This document shows, piece after piece, positions 43,550 to 52,270 of a stretch of 64,000 bases of DNA. Numbering within the stretch: the first letter of the stretch is position 1; every line of letters begins with the position of its first letter. The stretch comes from Saccharopolyspora kobensis. Its GTDB lineage: Bacteria > Actinomycetota > Actinomycetes > Mycobacteriales > Pseudonocardiaceae. Below the pieces are notes generated by a model. The model worked only from the letters and a program-made list of their open reading frames with translations. It did no database searches and had not been told where the DNA came from. The DNA is taken from the NCBI RefSeq assembly GCF_900108315.1, contig NZ_FNVB01000009.1, positions 310,001 to 374,000 of the forward strand, given 5' to 3'. Both the position numbers and the translations under genes were made by a program.

Positions 43550-43639
43550 CTATCTTGGCCCGAACCGCCTGCTCTTGCGGTCTCCAAGTCGACGTTCCCG
43601 TCACCGGTCCCCGGCCGGTGCGCAGCTGATCGGAGTGCC

Positions 43640-44860
43640 ATGGCTGAGACGACCACGGCCGAGAAGGGATCCTCGGCGGCCAAGCGCCGCACCCTGCTCG
43701 GCGCGGTGTTCCTGATGGCCACCAGCGCGATCGGACCCGGCTTCATCACCCAGACCACCGAGTTCACCATCCAGCTCGGCGCCGCGTTCGCCTTCGCGAT
43801 CCTGGTGTCGATCCTGGTCGACATCGCCGTCCAGCTGAACGTCTGGCGGGTCATCGGCGTCTCCGGCATGCGGGCCCAGGACCTGGGCAACAAGGTGGTG
43901 CCCGGCCTCGGCTACGTGATGGCCGCGCTGGTCGTCTTCGGCGGGCTGGTGTTCAACGTCGGCAACATCGCGGGCACCTCGCTCGGCCTGGACGCGCTGA
44001 TCGGCCTGGACGCCAAGATCGGCGGCACGCTGTCGGCCGTCATCGCCATCGGCATCTTCCTGAGCAAGAAGGCCGGCGTGGCCATGGACCGCATCGTCGT
44101 GGTCCTGGGCGTGGTGATGATCCTGCTGACCGCCTTCGTCGCGTTCTCCTCCGCGCCGCCGGTCGGCCAGGCCCTGGTGCAGGCGGTGTGGCCCAGCGAG
44201 GTCGACTTCCTGGCCATCACCACGCTCATCGGCGGCACCGTCGGCGGCTACATCACCTACGCCGGTGCGCACCGCCTGGTCGACGCCGGGGTGACCGGCC
44301 CGGAGCGGATCGTCGACGTCAGCCGCAGCTCGGTCGTCTCGCTGCTGGTGACGGGCGTGATGCGGCTGGTGCTGTTCCTCGCGATCCTCGGCGTCGTCGC
44401 CGGTGGTGTGGCGCTGACCTCGGCCAACCCGACCGCCGAGGCGTTCCAGCACGTCGCGGGCGAGTTCGGCATGCGGCTGTTCGGCATGATCCTCTGGGCG
44501 GCCAGCATCACCTCGGTCGTCGGTGCCGCCTACACCTCGGTGTCGTTCCTGGTGACCTTCTCGCCGAAGCTGGAGCGGTCCCGCAACTGGCTCGTGGTGG
44601 GCTTCGTGGCGATCTCCGCCGCGGTGTTCCTGCTGCTCGACAAGGCCCCGACCACGCTGCTGGTGCTGGCGGGCGCGCTCAACGGGCTGATCCTGCCGGT
44701 CGGCTTCGGGGTGCTGATGTTCGTCGCCGCCAAGCGCCGCGACCTGCTCGGGGGATACCGCTACCCGCGGTGGTTGCTGATCGTGGGTGTGGTCGCCTGG
44801 TTGCTGACGGTGTACCTGGGTTACAACGCGCTCGGCGGCATCGCCGCGCTGTGGAAGTGA
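43640..44860 (+). CDS. NRAMP-like transporter (YcsG type)
   Basis: A 406-residue membrane protein with eleven hydrophobic segments, of the divergent NRAMP branch found with 5-oxoprolinase genes. TM1 reads [19 protein letters not shown], in which the Dxx(N)PGN metal motif of classical NRAMP is replaced by IGPGFITQT, so divalent metal transport is doubtful. A carboxylate or amino-acid-like substrate (5-oxoproline) is more likely from context. ATG 43640 has GGAG upstream. It is the first gene of an operon with pxpA-pxpB-pxpC, matching ycsG in Bacillus. Confidence 0.85.
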   Translation: MAETTTAEKGSSAAKRRTLLGAVFLMATSAIGPGFITQTTEFTIQLGAAFAFAILVSILVDIAVQLNVWRVIGVSGMRAQDLGNKVVPGLGYVMAALVVFGGLVFNVGNIAGTSLGLDALIGLDAKIGGTLSAVIAIGIFLSKKAGVAMDRIVVVLGVVMILLTAFVAFSSAPPVGQALVQAVWPSEVDFLAITTLIGGTVGGYITYAGAHRLVDAGVTGPERIVDVSRSSVVSLLVTGVMRLVLFLAILGVVAGGVALTSANPTAEAFQHVAGEFGMRLFGMILWAASITSVVGAAYTSVSFLVTFSPKLERSRNWLVVGFVAISAAVFLLLDKAPTTLLVLAGALNGLILPVGFGVLMFVAAKRRDLLGGYRYPRWLLIVGVVAWLLTVYLGYNALGGIAALWK

Positions 44861-44867
44861 GGTGGGC

Positions 44868-45629
44868 ATGGACCTCAACTCGGACCTCGCGGAGGGCTTC
44901 GGGCGCTGGGAGCTCAGCGATGACGAGGCGCTGCTGGGCATCGTGACCAGCGCGAACGTCGCCTGCGGCTACCACGCCGGGGACGCCACGGTGATCCGCG
45001 CCGCCGTCGAGCAGGCCGCCAAGCAGGGCGTCGTGGTCGGCGCGCAGGTCAGCTACCGCGACCTCGCCGGGTTCGGGCGGCGGTTCATCGACGTGCCGCC
45101 GCGCGAGCTGGCCAACGACGTGATCTACCAGATCGGCGCGCTGGCCGGGTTCGCCCGCATCGCCGGCACCGAGGTCGCCTACGTCAAGCCGCACGGCGCG
45201 CTCTACAACGCGATCGTGCACCACGCCGAGCAGGCGGCCGCCGTCGTCGAGGCGGTGCGCGCCTACGACCCGTCGCTGGCGGTGCTCGGGCTGCCCGGCT
45301 CGCAGTGGCTGGAGCAGGCCGAGCGCGCCGGGCTGCGGGTGTTCCGCGAGGCCTTCGCCGACCGCGCTTACACCCCGGAGGGCACGCTGGTGTCGCGGCG
45401 CGAGCCCGGTGCCGTGCTGCACGACCCCGAGCTGATCGCGCAGCGCTGCCTGCGGCTGGCGGCCGGGGAGCCGATCGAGGCCGTCGACGGTTCGCAGATC
45501 CGCGTCGACGCCGACTCGATCTGCGTGCACGGCGACAGCCCCGGCGCGGTGGCCATCGCCCAAGCCGTGCGGGACCAGCTGGTCGCCGGCGGAGTTCAGC
45601 TGCAGCCGTTCGCCGCGCGAGGGCTGTGA
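44868..45629 (+). CDS. pxpA: 5-oxoprolinase subunit PxpA (LamB/YcsF)
   Basis: A 253-residue YcsF-family TIM-barrel-like protein. Motifs are [53 protein letters not shown] and [19 protein letters not shown]. With PxpB and PxpC it forms the ATP-dependent prokaryotic 5-oxoprolinase that returns pyroglutamate to glutamate. Start ATG 44868 (GTG 44862 possible). Stop overlaps the pxpB start (TGATG). Confidence 0.93.
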   Translation: MDLNSDLAEGFGRWELSDDEALLGIVTSANVACGYHAGDATVIRAAVEQAAKQGVVVGAQVSYRDLAGFGRRFIDVPPRELANDVIYQIGALAGFARIAGTEVAYVKPHGALYNAIVHHAEQAAAVVEAVRAYDPSLAVLGLPGSQWLEQAERAGLRVFREAFADRAYTPEGTLVSRREPGAVLHDPELIAQRCLRLAAGEPIEAVDGSQIRVDADSICVHGDSPGAVAIAQAVRDQLVAGGVQLQPFAARGL

Positions 45630-46240
45630 TGCGGTTCCTGCGGTGCGCTGATTCGGGCTTGCTCGTCGAACTGGCCGACCTCGAAGCCGTGCAGGCGCTC
45701 TACGCCGCGCTCGCCGAGGCGCCGCCCGAAGGAGTCACGGATCTGGTCCCGGCGGCGCGGACGTTGCTGCTGCACCTGGATCCGCAGCGCGCCGACGTCG
45801 CCGCGATCGAGGCGGCGGTGCGCGCGGTCGAGCCGCGCGGAACAACCGGCGGTGACGGTGCGCTGGTGGAGGTGCCGGTCGTCTACGACGGCGCGGATCT
45901 CGCGGAGGTGGCGAAGCTGACCGGGCTCACCGAGCGCGAGGTGGTGGACCGGCACACGAGTGCGGTGTGGACGGTCGCCTTCGGCGGCTTCGCACCGGGT
46001 TTCGGCTACCTCGCCGGTGGCCCGCCGGAGCTCGCGGTGCCGCGGCGGGTCGAGTCGCGGACCAAGGTGCCGCCGGGCTCGGTCGGCCTGGCCGGTGCGT
46101 TCAGCGGTATCTACCCGCGCGAATCGCCCGGCGGCTGGCAGCTGATCGGGCGCACCGATCTCGAGGTCTGGCGGGTGGACCGCAATCCGCCCGCGCTGCT
46201 GCGCCCGGGTGTGCGGGTGCGCTTTCAGGAGGTCCGATGA
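45629..46240 (+). CDS. pxpB: 5-oxoprolinase subunit PxpB (KipI type)
   Basis: A 203-residue KipI/CT_C-domain protein. Motifs: LVPAARTLLLHLDP, LVEVPVVYDGADLAEVAKLTG, FGGFAPGFGYLAGGPPELAVPRR and SVGLAGAFSGIYPRESPGGWQLIGRT. Together with PxpC it makes the ATP-dependent kinase-like half of 5-oxoprolinase. The old name (inhibitor of sporulation kinase KinA) does not apply in an actinomycete. It overlaps pxpC by four bases (ATGA). Confidence 0.93.
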   Translation: MRFLRCADSGLLVELADLEAVQALYAALAEAPPEGVTDLVPAARTLLLHLDPQRADVAAIEAAVRAVEPRGTTGGDGALVEVPVVYDGADLAEVAKLTGLTEREVVDRHTSAVWTVAFGGFAPGFGYLAGGPPELAVPRRVESRTKVPPGSVGLAGAFSGIYPRESPGGWQLIGRTDLEVWRVDRNPPALLRPGVRVRFQEVR

Positions 46241-47091
46241 GCTGCTTGCAGGTGCTGGCCACCGGGCCGCTCGCGACGGTCCAGGACCTCGGGCGCCCGG
46301 GGCTGGCGGGGATCGGCGTCGGGTCCTCGGGCGCGGCCGACAGCGGTGCGTTCCGGCTGGCCAACCGGTTGGTCGGCAACGACGAGGGCGCGGCGGCGAT
46401 CGAGGTCACCTTCGGCGGGCTGGAAGTGCGCGCGACCCGGGACCTGACCGCCGCGGTGACGGGTGCGCCGTGTCCGGTCACTGTGGACGGTCGTGGTGCC
46501 GCGGTGAACTCGGTGCTGCGGATCCCCGCGGGCGCGGTCGTGCGGTTGGGGATGCCCGACCGCGGCTTGCGCAGCTATCTCGCCGTGCGCGGCGGTATCG
46601 CCGTCGAACCGGTGCTCGGTTCGAGGGCCACCGATGTGCTGGCCGGTTTGGGCCCGGAGCCGCTGGCGCCGGGCGCACAGCTGCCGGTGGGGCCGCCGCC
46701 GCAGCGGTTCCCGCAGGTGGACCTGGCACCGGTGGCGGCGTGCGAGGACGGCGAGATCACGCTGCGCGTGGCGTTCGGGCCGCGGCACGACTGGTTCACC
46801 GAGGACGCGCTGACCGCGCTGGTCGGCAGCTCCTACGAGGTCACCCCGGACAGCAACCGGGTCGGCATGCGGTTGTCCGGGCCGGCGCTGGAGCGCTGCC
46901 GCACCGATGAACTGCCCAGCGAGGGCATGGTGGCGGGCGCGCTGCAGGTGCCGCCCTCGGCCCGGCCGACGCTGTTCCTGGCCGATCACCCGGTGACCGG
47001 CGGTTACCCGGTGATCGCCGTGGTCGTCGCCGCCGATCTGGACAAGGCCGCGCAAGCCCGGCCCGGCCAGCGAATCCGCTTCCGCCGCTGA
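46237..47091 (+). CDS. pxpC: 5-oxoprolinase subunit PxpC (KipA type)
   Basis: A 284-residue KipA/CT_A_B-domain protein: VLATGPLATVQDLGRPGLAG, SSGAADSGAFRLANRLVGN, LRSYLAVRGGIAVEPVLGSRATD, TPDSNRVGMRLSGPAL and DHPVTGGYPVIAVV. It is the partner of PxpB; ATG 46237 follows AGGAGG within the pxpB end, showing translational coupling. It ends the tight operon; 234 bases of repeat-containing sequence separate it from the DUF1445 gene. Confidence 0.93.
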   Translation: MSCLQVLATGPLATVQDLGRPGLAGIGVGSSGAADSGAFRLANRLVGNDEGAAAIEVTFGGLEVRATRDLTAAVTGAPCPVTVDGRGAAVNSVLRIPAGAVVRLGMPDRGLRSYLAVRGGIAVEPVLGSRATDVLAGLGPEPLAPGAQLPVGPPPQRFPQVDLAPVAACEDGEITLRVAFGPRHDWFTEDALTALVGSSYEVTPDSNRVGMRLSGPALERCRTDELPSEGMVAGALQVPPSARPTLFLADHPVTGGYPVIAVVVAADLDKAAQARPGQRIRFRR

Positions 47092-47103
47092 GAATCCGTC
47101 GGT

Positions 47104-47290
47104 GGTTGTTCTGCGCGGGTGGTTGCCGGTGGAACCCGAGTGCTTCCCTGGACTGCGGGTGCCCCTCCTGATGCATGTCCGATGCACAGCGGAGGGTCCG
47201 TCCTCGCCAGGAAAGCACCCAGAACCCGCCGGTGGTCGCTTTGCCGAGGTGGCCCGAGCGGCTGCCGCCGCTCATACAAGCGCGGTCGGC
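47104..47290 (+). repeat. Intergenic repeat block
   Basis: Shares GGAACCCGAGTGCTTCCC with 18471-18500 (other strand) and GCGGAGGG-CCGTCCTCGCC with 42738-42760. It also has a self-complementary section GAGCGGCTGCCGCCGCTC and GTCGGCTTCGCCGAC near 47262-47301, able to form two hairpins. There is no open frame with family similarity. It splits pxpC from the DUF1445 gene. Confidence 0.6.
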
Positions 47291-47325
47291 TTCGCCGACA
47301 GTGCTGATAGACGAGGAGTTCCGCG

Positions 47326-48108
47326 ATGACCGAACCGCAGCAGATGTCCCCGGAGCAGGCTCGCGCCGCGTTCCGCGCCGGGCTGCGCGTGCCCACCTCG
47401 GGCTACAGCGCGGGCTGGACCCAGGCCAACCTGATCGCGCTGCCGCGCGAGTTCGCCTACGACTTCCTGCTGTTCGCGCAGCGCAATCCGCGCTCCTGCC
47501 CGGTGCTCGACGTGACCGAGCCCGGCGAGACCAGCGCCGGGATCTTCGCCGGCGACCTGCGCACCGATCTGCCCGCCTACACCGTCTACCGCGACGGCGA
47601 GCTGGTCGAGGAGCGCACCGATGTCGTCGATCTGTGGCGCGACGACCTGGTGTCGTTCCTGGTCGGCTGCAGCTTCACCTTCGAGGCCGCGCTGCTGGAG
47701 GCGGAGGTCCCGGTGCGCCACATCGAGGCGGGCAGCAACGTCCCGATGTACCGGACGAACCGCGAGTGCCGCCCGGCGGGCAGGCTGTCCGGGCCGATGG
47801 TCGTGTCGATGCGGCCCGTCCCGGCCGAACTCGTCCCCGCCGCGGTCCGCGTGACCTCCCGCTACCCGTCCGTGCACGGTGCTCCGGTGCACGTCGGAGC
47901 GCCGGAAGCGCTGGGCATCGCCGACATCGACCGGCCCGACTTCGGCGACGCGGTGGAGATCCGCCCCGGTGAGATCCCGGTGTTCTGGGCCTGCGGGGTG
48001 ACTCCGCAGGCAGCGGTGATGCGGTCCAAGCCGCCGTTCGCCATCGGCCACGCGCCGGGCCACATGGCCATCACCGACAGCCGCGACAGCCGCTACCTGG
48101 TCCCGTAG
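47326..48108 (+). CDS. DUF1445 putative hydro-lyase (YcsI/D-glutamate cyclase-like)
   Basis: A 260-residue protein of PF07286: [84 protein letters not shown] and [28 protein letters not shown]. Members are annotated as hydro-lyases, and a mitochondrial relative is D-glutamate cyclase, which interconverts D-glutamate and 5-oxo-D-proline. Location directly downstream of pxpABC fits: it would feed or drain the same 5-oxoproline pool. In Bacillus ycsI lies in the same locus. ATG has GAGGAG upstream. Confidence 0.9.
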   Translation: MTEPQQMSPEQARAAFRAGLRVPTSGYSAGWTQANLIALPREFAYDFLLFAQRNPRSCPVLDVTEPGETSAGIFAGDLRTDLPAYTVYRDGELVEERTDVVDLWRDDLVSFLVGCSFTFEAALLEAEVPVRHIEAGSNVPMYRTNRECRPAGRLSGPMVVSMRPVPAELVPAAVRVTSRYPSVHGAPVHVGAPEALGIADIDRPDFGDAVEIRPGEIPVFWACGVTPQAAVMRSKPPFAIGHAPGHMAITDSRDSRYLVP

Positions 48109-48114
48109 CAGGAG

Positions 48115-48160
48115 GTCGTGAGCGCGTAACAGTGCTCGAACACTGTTGCGCACTCACGAC
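48115..48160. terminator. Long hairpin between DUF1445 and MerR genes
   Basis: Outer arms GTCGTGAG (48115-48122) and CTCACGAC (48153-48160); inner AACAGTG / CACTGTT. It overlaps the stop codon of the convergent MerR gene and can terminate both. The inner part resembles the aceE promoter palindrome. Confidence 0.75.
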
Positions 48161-48762
48161 CCGTGGTGGCGCAGAGAGGCGTCGGCCTGCGCCAGGCGGC
48201 GCAGCGCGAGCAGCAGCGGCTCGACCAGCACGGTGCCCAGGACTAGGTAGCGCACCGCGGCTTCTCTCGACTCCACCGGGACGCCGGAGACTTCGCCCTC
48301 GGCCAGCTCGCGCATCGCTCGCGCATAGGTGGTCACGGCCTCCTCGGACAGCGGGAAGTCGGCCGCTTCGAGTGCGTCGAGCGCTGCGGCCAGTTGGCGG
48401 ACGGCCTGGCGGTCGGCGCTCTGCACCCGCCAGCCGAGCCGTTCCAGCACCGCTTCCGCCGCAGCGGTGTCCACCTCCTCGTCGACCGCCGGGCCCAGCG
48501 ACCGGTGCGCGGTGCCGAGCAGGTCGTGCATGGTCTCCGGCGGGTTGTCCAGCTGCTCCAGCACGTCGCGGGCGGCCGCGACGCTGAGCCCTCCGACGCC
48601 GATGAGCGCGCGCACCAGCCGCAGCCGCGCCACGTGGCTCTCGTCGTACTGCGCCTGGGTCGCCGAGGTCCGCCGGCCTTCGTGGAGGAGTCCTTCCCGC
48701 AGGTAGTACTTGATCGTCGCCACCGCGACGCCGCTGTCGCGGCCGAGCTCGGAGATGCGCAC
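48154..48762 (-). CDS. MerR-family regulator
   Basis: A 202-residue regulator. The N-terminal MerR helix-turn-helix is MRISELGRDSGVAVATIKYYLREGLL with wing EGRRTSATQAQYDESHVARL. The C-terminal ~130 residues are a helical effector domain without cysteine clusters, so metal sensing is unlikely. It is divergent from the DoxX gene. An inverted repeat and a direct repeat in the promoter region are probable binding sites. Confidence 0.92.
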   Translation of the reverse strand: MRISELGRDSGVAVATIKYYLREGLLHEGRRTSATQAQYDESHVARLRLVRALIGVGGLSVAAARDVLEQLDNPPETMHDLLGTAHRSLGPAVDEEVDTAAAEAVLERLGWRVQSADRQAVRQLAAALDALEAADFPLSEEAVTTYARAMRELAEGEVSGVPVESREAAVRYLVLGTVLVEPLLLALRRLAQADASLRHHGS

Positions 48763-48778
48763 GCCGTCTGCTCCTTGA

Positions 48779-48827
48779 ATTGGATAGTGTCACTCTCTTA
48801 TATTGGATAGCGCTGCTCTCCAATATA
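48779..48827. promoter_or_regulatory. MerR/DoxX divergent promoter with inverted and direct repeats
   Basis: TATATTGGA (48799-48807) and TCCAATATA (48819-48827) form a perfect 9-bp inverted repeat with an 11-bp spacer. ATTGGATAG is also repeated directly at 48779-48787 and 48802-48810, each followed by CTCTC. The layout suits a MerR operator placed between promoter boxes. Confidence 0.7.
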
Positions 48828-48864
48828 CCGGTGCGGCCGGACCTGGCCGCCGCTGAAGGGACTC

Positions 48865-49332
48865 GTGCGCGTGGAACCGCTCATCACCCTCGTCGTCGTG
48901 ACCGCTGTGCTGCTGGTGGCCGGAGCCGCCGGAGTCCGCAAGCTGCGCCCCTGGCCGGTGGCCGTCCGCGGCGGACTCGCCGCCATGTTCGTGCTGACCG
49001 GCGTCGTGCACTTCGTCCACATGCGGGAGCAGCTGATCGCGATGGTCCCGCCCGCGCTGCCCGCGCCGGGCCTGCTCGTGACCATCACCGGTGTGCTCGA
49101 ACTGCTCGGCGCGGCGGGACTGCTGCTGCGGCGGACCGCGCCGTGGTCGGCCGCCGGGCTCGCCGCGCTGCTGGTGGTGATGTTCCCCGCGAACGTCCAC
49201 AAAGCTCTGACCGCCCCGGCCGACATCACGGATGCGCTGCTCCCGCGCACCTCGATGCAGGTCGTCTTCCTGGCCGCCTCGGTGTCGATCGTCGTCCACC
49301 ACGTGCGCGAGCGGCGGCACGAGGTGCGCTGA
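48865..49332 (+). CDS. DoxX-family membrane protein
   Basis: A 155-residue protein with four transmembrane segments (LVVVTAVLLVAGAAGVRKL; LAAMFVLTGVVHFV; LLVTITGVLELLGAAGLLL; AALLVVMFPANVHKAL). FVLTGVVHFVHMREQL and ITGVLELLGAAGLLL match DoxX-like proteins (membrane redox or quinol-linked functions). GTG 48865 with AAGGGAC upstream. Probably controlled by the divergent MerR regulator. Confidence 0.85.
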   Translation: MRVEPLITLVVVTAVLLVAGAAGVRKLRPWPVAVRGGLAAMFVLTGVVHFVHMREQLIAMVPPALPAPGLLVTITGVLELLGAAGLLLRRTAPWSAAGLAALLVVMFPANVHKALTAPADITDALLPRTSMQVVFLAASVSIVVHHVRERRHEVR

Positions 49333-49484
49333 GCGTCCGATTTGGACCCCGGAATCGCGCTGGCGGAGGCGGGATTCGGCCGAATACCGCGTTCCGTGGC
49401 CATCGGGGTTCCTGCATTCTGCGGTGTGACGGCGGCCGTTCCGCCTGTTGACTCCGGTGCGGAGTTGACCCGTGGAACGAGGAG

Positions 49485-51077
49485 GTGCGCGTGGCGGCGC
49501 ATTCGGGCCGATTACGCAAAGTGCTGGCCGTGGCGGCGAGTGCGCTGGTAGCGGGTACCGGGGTGGTGGCATCCGCCGCGGCCCAACCGGCCGGCGCCGA
49601 GCCGGTCTCCTGGGAGAAGTGCGATTCAGCGGACCTCAGCGGCGTTCCGATCACCGAGCGGCACCTCTTCCGGTGCGCCACCTACCCGGTGCCGATCGAC
49701 CACGCCGACCCGGGCAAGGGCACCGTCGAGCTGGCGATGATGCGGCGGGCGGCGACCAGCCCGGACCAGCGCATCGGATCGCTGTTCCTGAACCCTGGCG
49801 GCCCCGGCGGCAGCGGCTACAACCGGCCGACCACGGCGGTCGAGCGCTTCGACCCGGAGGTGCTGGAACGCTTCGACATCATCGGGTTCGACCCGCGCGG
49901 GGTGAACAACAGCGATCCGCTGCGCTGCTTCAAGTCCGCTCAGCAGGCGGAGAAGGTGCTGGGCCGGATCTCGTCGGTGCCGGTCACCGACGAGCAGATC
50001 GACACCACCATGGACGCCTACCAGGAGTACGGCGAATCCTGCGCGAAGAACGCCGGTGAGCTGCTGCGGCACATGTCCACCGAGGACGTCGCGCGGGACC
50101 TGGACCTGATGCGGCAGGGCGTCGGCGACGAGAAGCTCAACTACGTCGGCTTCTCCTACGGCACCCTGCTCGGCGCGACCTACGTCAACCTGTTCCCGGA
50201 ACGCAGCCGCGCGATCATCCTCGACGGCAACGTCGATCCCGCGCTGCGGACCTCCGACGGCGTTCAGTACGACCGCGAGCGCGCGCAGGGCTTCGAGCTC
50301 GCGCTGGACGGATTCCTGAAGCGCTGCGCCGAGAACCCGAAGAAGTGCGCATTCGGCGAGGGCGACCCGCGGGCGAAGTTCGACGAGATCCGCGATCACC
50401 TGCGCGAAGAGCCGATCACCATGCCCGACGGCACGGAGATCACTCTCGACCAGTTCACCGACAGCACCGGCAGCGCGCTGTACAAACCGGAGAACTTCCG
50501 CCGGCTCGCCACCGACCTGCAGTCCCTGCACCGCCAGCTGAACCCGAAGCCCGGGCTGGTCCCGGAGCTTCTCACGGTCCTCAACGTGCCGACCACGCTC
50601 GGCAAGCTCGACGCGGCGCCCGACGCCGAGTCCAGCTACGTGGACGACAGCTACTTCGCGGTGAACTGCACGGACAAGCCGATCCCCGCCGAGCCCGAGC
50701 GGGTGGCGGAGATCGCGGCGCAGTGGGAGGCGGAATCGCCGACGTTCGGCCGCTCGCAGGCGTTCAGCGACCTGGCCGGCTGCTCGACCTGGCCGGAGAC
50801 CAGCGCTGACGTGCACCGCGGTCCGTGGGCGCACCAGGCGGAGAACCCGGTCCTGCTGTTCGGCAACAGCTACGACCCGGCGACCCGCTACGAGTTCTCC
50901 CGCCGGATGGAGCAGCAGCTGGGCAACGCCCGCCTGGTCACCGTCGAGGCACACGGCCACTGCATCCTGGGCGGCCGCAGCTCCTGCGCGGACACGATCG
51001 CGGCGAACTACCTGGTGGATCTGCAGGTCCCGGAGCCGGGATTCGTCTGCCAACCCGACGAGCAGCCGTTCAGCTGA
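49485..51077 (+). CDS. Secreted alpha/beta hydrolase, tripeptidyl aminopeptidase type
   Basis: A 530-residue protein with a signal peptide (residues 1-35) and the Tap/SlpD-type fold: SLFLNPGGPGGSGYNRP oxyanion region, nucleophile Ser224 in VGFSYGTLLGA, the aspartate in LFGNSYDPATRYE and the histidine in EAHGHCILGGRSSC of the TAP-C domain. Such enzymes remove N-terminal tripeptides or hydrolyse small esters outside the cell. GTG 49485 follows GAGGAGG. A strong terminator lies about 54 bases downstream. Confidence 0.92.
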   Translation: MRVAAHSGRLRKVLAVAASALVAGTGVVASAAAQPAGAEPVSWEKCDSADLSGVPITERHLFRCATYPVPIDHADPGKGTVELAMMRRAATSPDQRIGSLFLNPGGPGGSGYNRPTTAVERFDPEVLERFDIIGFDPRGVNNSDPLRCFKSAQQAEKVLGRISSVPVTDEQIDTTMDAYQEYGESCAKNAGELLRHMSTEDVARDLDLMRQGVGDEKLNYVGFSYGTLLGATYVNLFPERSRAIILDGNVDPALRTSDGVQYDRERAQGFELALDGFLKRCAENPKKCAFGEGDPRAKFDEIRDHLREEPITMPDGTEITLDQFTDSTGSALYKPENFRRLATDLQSLHRQLNPKPGLVPELLTVLNVPTTLGKLDAAPDAESSYVDDSYFAVNCTDKPIPAEPERVAEIAAQWEAESPTFGRSQAFSDLAGCSTWPETSADVHRGPWAHQAENPVLLFGNSYDPATRYEFSRRMEQQLGNARLVTVEAHGHCILGGRSSCADTIAANYLVDLQVPEPGFVCQPDEQPFS

Positions 51078-51130
51078 CCGGCGTTCCGCCGGCTCGTCGC
51101 GGACGGAGCGCCGATCCGGGAGTAACGAAG

Positions 51131-51168
51131 AGATCCCCCGTCCGAGGAGAAGGGCGGGGGATCTTTCT
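51131..51168 (+). terminator. Rho-independent-like terminator
   Basis: Perfect 10-bp stem AGATCCCCCG (51131-51140) / CGGGGGATCT (51155-51164) followed by TTCT. The remaining gap (51169-51425) shows no gene. Confidence 0.85.
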
Positions 51169-51425
51169 CGTAAGGGGTCGACGCGCCGGTCGCCTCTGCG
51201 GCGAGTGGCGCGACGCGGCTCCAGCCGAACGGTATTCCGCGACGGCGATAGTTGAGGCCCGGGGGACACGGGCGCATCGACCAGCCTGTTCAACGGGCGG
51301 GGCGGTGGTGGTGTTCCTGGTGCCGGTGTGAGCCGCCCCTCACTCGTCCGAGAGCCCATCCCGACATGCGACGGTTCGATGCTTGACTCCCGGGATTCCG
51401 CCGTGGTCGGCCTTAGCTTCGGGGC

Positions 51426-51893
51426 ATGGATTTCCACGACGAGATTCGAGTCGGACAGCACACCTACGGAGTCAAGGCCAGGGGCGAGCCCGCCAGCCAG
51501 GACCAGCCGGCGAGCGTGGCGGTGGAGTTCGCCGGAGCGGACGCGGACGGCCGCGTGGTGGCGGAGGGCAACCTGCTGATCGCCGTCGACGGACTGGGCG
51601 ATGCCGGTGCCTTCCTGACCCGGACCCTGGACGGCCTGGCGGCGCTGCACGCGCCGTGGTCGAACGGTCGCGGGCGCAGTCGGCCACGGCCGCCGAACGC
51701 GGGGCGGCCGTGGACCGATGCCGACGGCGAACTGCTGCGCGAGCGGTGGCTGAGCGCGCTCGGCGAGTCGGCGGCGCGGCTGGCCGGGGAGCTCGCCGAA
51801 GAGCTCGGCCGCACCCGCGCGGCGGTGCGCGCCCAGCTGCCCCGGCTCGGGTGCGACCCGGACGTGCCGGGGCGGCCGCTCGGGCAGGCCTGA
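51426..51893 (+). CDS. Hypothetical protein with C-terminal HTH-like region
   Basis: A 155-residue protein. The N-terminal ~80 residues look like a beta-rich domain (DEIRVGQHTYGVKARG, VAVEFAGADADGRVVAEGN). After a proline/arginine linker the C-terminal GRPWTDADGELLRERWL ... LAEELGRTRAAVRAQLPRLG resembles a Myb/SANT or gcrA-like helix-turn-helix. Not a family I can name. Good codon bias supports reality. Upstream of the Mn2+ riboswitch on the same strand. Confidence 0.65.
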   Translation: MDFHDEIRVGQHTYGVKARGEPASQDQPASVAVEFAGADADGRVVAEGNLLIAVDGLGDAGAFLTRTLDGLAALHAPWSNGRGRSRPRPPNAGRPWTDADGELLRERWLSALGESAARLAGELAEELGRTRAAVRAQLPRLGCDPDVPGRPLGQA

Positions 51894-52084
51894 CGTCGGC
51901 GCAGGTCGCGACCGCTCCTGCTGAATTCCGAACACCGGTGGTTCGCAATTCGGGAAGAGCACGATTGGTTCGGCGAAATTCCGGTTCTCGGCGCGCCGAA
52001 AACTCTATTTGGCGAATCGGAATAATGGAATGGGGTGCGGCGTCCGGATTGGGCTTTGGATATTTCGCGGAAAGGAGGTAATGT

Positions 52085-52200
52085 TCCGGAGCGGAGAAGG
52101 GGAGTAGTCCGCAATCCCGCGGTCGACATGCTGGTGCCCGTTCGATGCGCACCCGGTCGCGGAGCCTTGGACCAGAGGTGGGCGAGACCTTCGGAACCGG
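52085..52200 (+). promoter_or_regulatory. Mn2+ riboswitch (yybP-ykoY)
   Basis: The consensus is readable: GAAGGGGAGTAGTCC at the 5' side, GTCGACATGCTGGTGCCC in the middle and GGGCGAGACCTTCGG at the 3' side, with P1 GAAGG (52096-52100) / CCTTC (52188-52192). It lies 70 bases upstream of a TMEM165/GDT1 exporter, the known gene family under this riboswitch. Manganese binding should turn expression on. Confidence 0.85.
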
Positions 52201-52270
52201 CAATGGCATGCCGGGCCGAAGATGCTGCGCGCCTTCGTCCTGGCCGTGATCGAAGAGGTGGGTATTCATC

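Noticed and set aside
43640-44860. Manganese/iron transporter MntH
   Set aside because: The first-helix metal motif of NRAMP is missing and the gene context is 5-oxoproline metabolism.
45629-47091. KipI/KipA as sporulation-kinase inhibitor and antagonist
   Set aside because: Those names come from Bacillus; adjacency to YcsF/PxpA and the domain content indicate the PxpABC 5-oxoprolinase.
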